From: Paenibacillus assamensis DSM 18201 | Lineage (GTDB): Bacteria; Bacillota; Bacilli; Paenibacillales; Paenibacillaceae | Length of the DNA stretch: 64,000 nt | NCBI RefSeq assembly: GCF_000422445.1 | Contig: NZ_KE383840.1 | Coordinates: 1 to 64,000, forward strand | Direction: 5' to 3' | In this document: positions 60,686 to 64,000 of the stretch, in pieces | How the letters are laid out: each line of letters begins with the position of its first letter | Numbering within the stretch: position 1 is the first letter of the stretch | Made by a program: the position numbers and the translations under genes | Notes under the pieces: model-generated | Seen by the model: only the letters and a program-made list of their open reading frames with translations | Database searches by the model: none | Told to the model about the DNA's origin: nothing

Positions 60686-61589
60686 CGCCTATCAGCTTGA
60701 TGAAGTAGTCTTCCAGCCTATCTTCGCTTATCGCTATTCTCGTTACTTCAATATCATGTTCGACAAGCATCTTGTTCAGCTTACCCTGCTGGCCCATATG
60801 TGAATAAACACGCAGGAAGCCTTCTCCATGCGCCTCATACTCTACTCCGTCAAAGTGCTGTTCTAACAGCATGGCAGCCTTGTTGTCATTCGACACTTGC
60901 AGCTCCATATAATTGCGATTTCTCGCACGCAGTTCTTCAAAAGAAACTTCCTCAAGCAGTCTCCCTTGATGAATGATCCCAATCTGATCAGCCAGTTGCT
61001 CTACTTCGGATAAAATATGGCTAGAAATAAGTACCGTCAGCTTTCTCTCCTCTGCGAGCGACTTGATCAGTCGGCGGACTTCCTTAATTCCGACAGGATC
61101 CAAGCCATTAGTAGGCTCATCTAAAATGAGCAGCTCAGGATGATGAAGAATAGCTCTTGCGATTCCAAGCCGCTGCTTCATACCCATAGAATACTTGCCA
61201 ACAAGCTTCTTCGTTTCTTGTTCTAACCCTACAATTTCTAATGCTTCCTCAATCGCGGTTTTCTTGTGAACACCCATTAGTTTGGCATTGATAAGCAAGT
61301 TCTCTTTACCTGTCAAATTCTCATAGAAACCGGAATACTCAACCATAGAGCCGATTCTTCTTAGTATTTCTTTTTGATGCTTAAATAAGTTCTCGCCAAA
61401 TATCTCAATCTGGCCTTCTGTCGGCTTGATGAGCCCTAACAGCATGCGAATCGTCGTCGTCTTGCCTGCACCGTTTCGACCTAGAAAACCGTAGATTTGA
61501 CCTTGCTTTACATTAAGCTGAAGGCTGTCTACCGCCTTTTGCATTCCGTATTGTTTCGTTAAGTTCGTCGTTTGAATGACCGCTGTCAT
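60669..61589 (-). CDS. ABC transporter ATP-binding protein, BcrA-like
   Basis: This 306-residue ATPase has Walker A GRNGAGKTT, Q-loop SMVEYSGFYENLTGKENL, signature YSMGMKQRLGIARA, Walker B LLILDEPTNGLDP and H-switch ISSHILSEVEQLAD. The signature YSMGMKQRLGIA and the FYENLTGKEN segment are typical of BcrA/LanF bacitracin and lantibiotic immunity ATPases. The C-terminal 90 residues form the usual extra domain. The RBS is GGGAGGCTCAC-ATG. It is separated from the upstream kinase gene by 126 bp that holds a periodic repeat operator and promoter. Confidence 0.9.
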   Translation of the reverse strand: MTAVIQTTNLTKQYGMQKAVDSLQLNVKQGQIYGFLGRNGAGKTTTIRMLLGLIKPTEGQIEIFGENLFKHQKEILRRIGSMVEYSGFYENLTGKENLLINAKLMGVHKKTAIEEALEIVGLEQETKKLVGKYSMGMKQRLGIARAILHHPELLILDEPTNGLDPVGIKEVRRLIKSLAEERKLTVLISSHILSEVEQLADQIGIIHQGRLLEEVSFEELRARNRNYMELQVSNDNKAAMLLEQHFDGVEYEAHGEGFLRVYSHMGQQGKLNKMLVEHDIEVTRIAISEDRLEDYFIKLIGGGTIG

Positions 61590-61627
61590 GTGAGCCTCCC
61601 TGCTAATAATTAAATGAATGTAACTCT

Positions 61628-61684
61628 ATTGTAAGCAGTCGATTTTACATGCCTCTTAACGAGTTCTTAACGATTTCTTACATT
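61628..61684 (-). promoter_or_regulatory. Response-regulator-type 11-bp direct repeats and promoter before the BcrA-like gene
   Basis: On the plus strand TCTTAACGA occurs at 61654-61662 and again at 61665-61673, and a partial third TCTTACATT at 61676-61684, all with 11-bp period. On the minus strand they read TCGTTAAGA and lie directly upstream of a -10-like TACAAT (61633-61628) with no good -35, the arrangement of OmpR/PhoB-family activated promoters. The adjacent OmpR-type regulator is the natural candidate. Confidence 0.65.
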
Positions 61685-61715
61685 CATTCTATCTTTATTG
61701 CTGACCTCACCCGAC

Positions 61716-62753
61716 TTAGCTTGGTATATTCGAGTTACTCGTTATTTTAGGAATCGTAAAGCTAAATGTCGTTCGTATGCCGGGTTCACTTTCCACCCAA
61801 ATGGCGCCGCCATTTTTCTCGACAAGCGCTTTGGTTATAGCGAGCCCTAAACCGCTGCTGCCATTCAGCGGACTCCTTGATCGGTCTGCACGGTACATTC
61901 TATTAAATATGTTCATCACATCTTGTTCGGCAATGCCCGCCCCTTTATCCCAAATACTAAACTGATAGCTATGAGACATTTCTATGAGTTCGATCCCGAG
62001 TACCTTTCCTTCTTTCCCATATTGGACAGCATTCTTTATCAGATTGTTCAAAATTCGCATCAGACTGAGTTTATCCACCAACGCCATGCACTTCTCCTCT
62101 GGCAGTCCAACCCGCAACTCTATTTTATGCCGATCCAACTCTGGTAAAAAGGAAATTACCGCTTCTCTGGCCATTTCCGCAGCATCTACCGACTCAACCT
62201 GCAATGGAATCTCATCGGCGTCCAATTTAGCTAAATGGAAAATTTCGTCGATTAATTCCTTTAAGGCAACTGCTTTATTCGAAATGACTTGGACAAACTG
62301 CTGTCGCTCCTCTGGCGAAGCTGGTATATTATCTTTCAGCGCATCCACGTAACCAATGATGGATGTAAGTGGTGTCCGAATATCGTGCGAAATGTTTGTA
62401 AGCAAACTCTTTCTTGCTGCCTCAGAGCGAACTGATTGAACTTGGACCTTGGCTACATGCTCAATCAATTCATTGATCGAGAAAATGACTTCATCAACGA
62501 TCGGATCATCATTGGTTAATATCCGAGTGTTCGCATTCCCTTGAACAGCCCGCTTCAATGCCAGTCCTACGCTGCGAAGCTTTGATCTAAACTGAATTCG
62601 TATAAGCAGTAAGCTTCCCGTTACGAAAATGAGCGTACTAAATAAAACCCCACGCAGCATGCCTTGGGGCTGATTGGTCCATTCCACAATGAAAAGGGCT
62701 GCTAAGAGCAGCAATTGTACAATGATGAGCAGCATACTCTTATCACGATTCAT
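61716..62753 (-). CDS. Sensor histidine kinase of the envelope-stress type
   Basis: This protein of about 345 residues has two N-terminal helices (SMLLIIVQLLLLAALFIVEW, VLFSTLIFVTGSLLLIRIQF) with a short loop, then a HAMP-like region, HisKA with SLLTNISHDIRTPLTSIIGY (His near residue 122), and an ATPase domain: NNLIKNAVQYG, IWDKGAGIAEQD, GSSGLGLAIT. A lack of an external sensor domain is typical of kinases that sense antibiotics through an ABC transporter or within the membrane. The ATG at 62753 overlaps the regulator gene by 11 bp; a GTG three codons earlier also fits the frame. Confidence 0.9.
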   Translation of the reverse strand: MNRDKSMLLIIVQLLLLAALFIVEWTNQPQGMLRGVLFSTLIFVTGSLLLIRIQFRSKLRSVGLALKRAVQGNANTRILTNDDPIVDEVIFSINELIEHVAKVQVQSVRSEAARKSLLTNISHDIRTPLTSIIGYVDALKDNIPASPEERQQFVQVISNKAVALKELIDEIFHLAKLDADEIPLQVESVDAAEMAREAVISFLPELDRHKIELRVGLPEEKCMALVDKLSLMRILNNLIKNAVQYGKEGKVLGIELIEMSHSYQFSIWDKGAGIAEQDVMNIFNRMYRADRSRSPLNGSSGLGLAITKALVEKNGGAIWVESEPGIRTTFSFTIPKITSNSNIPS

Positions 62754-63468
62754 CTTTTTCACCTACAAACTTGTACCCAATTCCCCATACGGTCTGTATC
62801 CACGATGGATGAGATGGGTCCGATTCTATTTTCAACCTTAATCTTCGAATATGTACCATTACGGTATTATCGTCTTCAAGGTATTCACTGCTCCACACTT
62901 GGCGGAAAATTTGCGTCTTCGTAAATACTTGTTCCGGATGCGAAGCAAAAAACTTCAACAGCTCAAACTCCTTAGCCGTTAACGCCACTTCTTCTCCATT
63001 CTTCTTCACGCTGTATTTTCGGATATCGATAAGCAGACCTTTATAGCGCAGCAAATCATCCGAGCGCTCACGTTGAACGATGTTCTCGCTGCTCCCTAAA
63101 ACCATAAACCGTCGCAACTGTGCTTTAATGCGAGCAACCAGCTCATGAACGCTGAACGGCTTCGTCATATAATCATCTGCCCCGATACTTAATCCGATCA
63201 CTTTGTCCATTTCTTGATCTTTCGCGGTCAGCATCATAATCGGCACATTCGTCTTCTGACGCAGTCTTCTGCATACTTCGATACCATCAAGCTTCGGCAT
63301 CATAAGGTCTAGTAAAATAAAATTATAGTTATATTGATCACACAAGCGCAGCGCCTCTTCTCCATCAGCTGCTGTATCAACTTCATAGTTTTCACGCTGC
63401 AAATAAGTTCGAATTAACTCCCTTATCTCCTTATCGTCATCCGCTATTAATAGTCGGATATAATCCAT
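62743..63468 (-). CDS. OmpR/PhoB-family response regulator
   Basis: This 241-residue regulator has a receiver domain (LLIADDDKEIRELIRTYL; phosphoacceptor Asp in FILLDLMMPKLDGIEV at about residue 53; Thr/Lys in MLTAKDQ and DDYMTKPFS) and a C-terminal winged helix (LTAKEFELLKFFASHPEQVFTKTQI, DDNTVMVHIRRLRLKIE, WGIGYKFVGE). It forms a two-component pair with the following kinase gene. The ATG has GCAGGTG 7 nt upstream. The likely target is the direct-repeat promoter at 61.65 kb. Confidence 0.93.
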   Translation of the reverse strand: MDYIRLLIADDDKEIRELIRTYLQRENYEVDTAADGEEALRLCDQYNYNFILLDLMMPKLDGIEVCRRLRQKTNVPIMMLTAKDQEMDKVIGLSIGADDYMTKPFSVHELVARIKAQLRRFMVLGSSENIVQRERSDDLLRYKGLLIDIRKYSVKKNGEEVALTAKEFELLKFFASHPEQVFTKTQIFRQVWSSEYLEDDNTVMVHIRRLRLKIESDPSHPSWIQTVWGIGYKFVGEKDES

Positions 63469-64000
63469 ATATGTACACCTGCTTTTTCTGTGTAATGAAA
63501 GACATGAATCTTAGAAATAAATATAAGAGTAACGACCATACCCCTTGTTATTATAACAACATAGATTGGACAATGCTGTAAACTGACTCTAGCTATCAGC
63601 TTAGTTTACCTACTACGGTTTCGAATGCAGCGCTGACTCTCAGCGAAAAAGTATTCTATCCTGCACCTTTCTGCTATCCTCGCCTTTTACAGTACTTTTG
63701 TCTGCTACAGGTGGAATAATGGCAGTATCCTTGTCCACTGTATATGGAGTTTCAGCAGTGAATGTCTTTCAAATAGTGGACACTTCTTTCAAAAATAAAC
63801 ATAGTACCCTCGGCGATACAAAACCCATATTTGGTATAAACGCACTGGTGTGCACGCCATATACAGTAATTTCTCACCAGTAATCAGCAGCTACGAGGTA
63901 TCTCCCTGATGTCCACCTTTATAAGGACACTCTTACCACTTTTCCACAGTGGGAGGACAATTAAGGGGGCGAGAGGTTCAGGAATTCCAAGCACCCCATG
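63469..64000. other. Gene-poor end of the window
   Basis: No coding frame with a ribosome site was found. It contains the promoter region of the regulator gene, copy 2 of the dispersed repeat (63733-63783), and further palindromes of the same type (TGTCC-N10-GGACA at about 63914-63933 and a TGGGAGGACA end at about 63950-63959). Beyond this the sequence is cut by the window. Confidence 0.5.
63733..63783 (-). repeat. Dispersed palindromic repeat, copy 2
   Basis: The reverse strand of this segment matches 17972-18022 in order: 22 of 23 bases in the left part and 13 of 16 in the right part, with the same 12-bp spacer between. Both copies lie in gene-poor DNA. Confidence 0.7.

Noticed and set aside
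1-64000. CRISPR arrays, tRNA, rRNA or complete insertion sequences
   Set aside because: No regularly spaced identical repeats with unique spacers, no tRNA-like folds or rRNA sequence, and no transposase frame were recognised by eye.

Overview
The window reads as a chromosomal segment of a low-to-mid GC, spore-forming Firmicute of the Paenibacillaceae, most likely Paenibacillus. The basis is two S-layer-homology proteins, a KinB-like sporulation kinase, a YheC/YheD-type spore-coat ATP-grasp protein, Bacillus-type housekeeping genes (ecsAB, bdbCD, cccB, brx, mutY, acpS, nadE), strong AGGAGG ribosome sites, frequent TTG/GTG starts and many U-tailed hairpins. No rRNA, tRNA, CRISPR array, complete insertion sequence or prophage was seen.

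Layout. 0-4 kb: a two-gene operon for an SLH protein and a large exported protein. 4-7.7 kb: mutY, a cytochrome c-551 lipoprotein, an unknown lipoprotein, acpS and a Gly-rich small protein. 7.8-12 kb: a compact three-gene operon (adenylate-forming ligase, SbnA, SbnB) that should make L-2,3-diaminopropionate, divergent from an ATP-grasp protein; this is the best candidate for an undescribed pathway. 12-16.5 kb: bioA with a large insertion and a BirA-like operator, then a GntR-ABC operon with its palindromic operator. 16.6-20.1 kb: a hydrolase, a decayed gene-poor stretch with an NhaC-like remnant, nadE, a bacilliredoxin and a 40-residue gene. 20-28.5 kb: a membrane protein, the histidine kinase, a flavoprotein, EcsAB, and a quinone oxidoreductase divergent from an MhqR-like MarR regulator. 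28.5-36.1 kb: a GGDEF-EAL protein in an operon with a solute-binding lipoprotein, and a YkoEDC-type ECF transporter. 36.3-43.1 kb: asnB, a hydrolase with a repetitive tail, a repeat cluster, a chemotaxis transducer and BdbDC.

43.1-48.8 kb starts with two gene fragments (methyltransferase tail, lactate dehydrogenase head) next to a PTS-IIC-like permease, then an orphan CadC-like repressor, an AAG-type DNA glycosylase, a Cas4/AddB-like nuclease and a DASS permease. 48.8-53.2 kb: glycerate kinase, a secreted papain-like protease paired with a membrane-anchored partner, a SRAP/YedK homologue with altered active-site residues, and a Yip1 protein. 53.4-58.8 kb: a second SLH protein, ChrA and an MFS exporter. 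59-63.5 kb: a likely bacitracin/cell-envelope defence module (response regulator, kinase, BcrA-like ATPase, BcrB-like permease, UppP) with an 11-bp-periodic operator before the transporter.

Three genes (bioA, the ECF T-component gene, chrA) are visibly GC-richer than their neighbours. Two gene-poor stretches (about 17.8-18.1 kb and 63.7-63.95 kb) share a dispersed palindromic repeat. Starts were chosen by Shine-Dalgarno placement, so several differ from the longest open frame.
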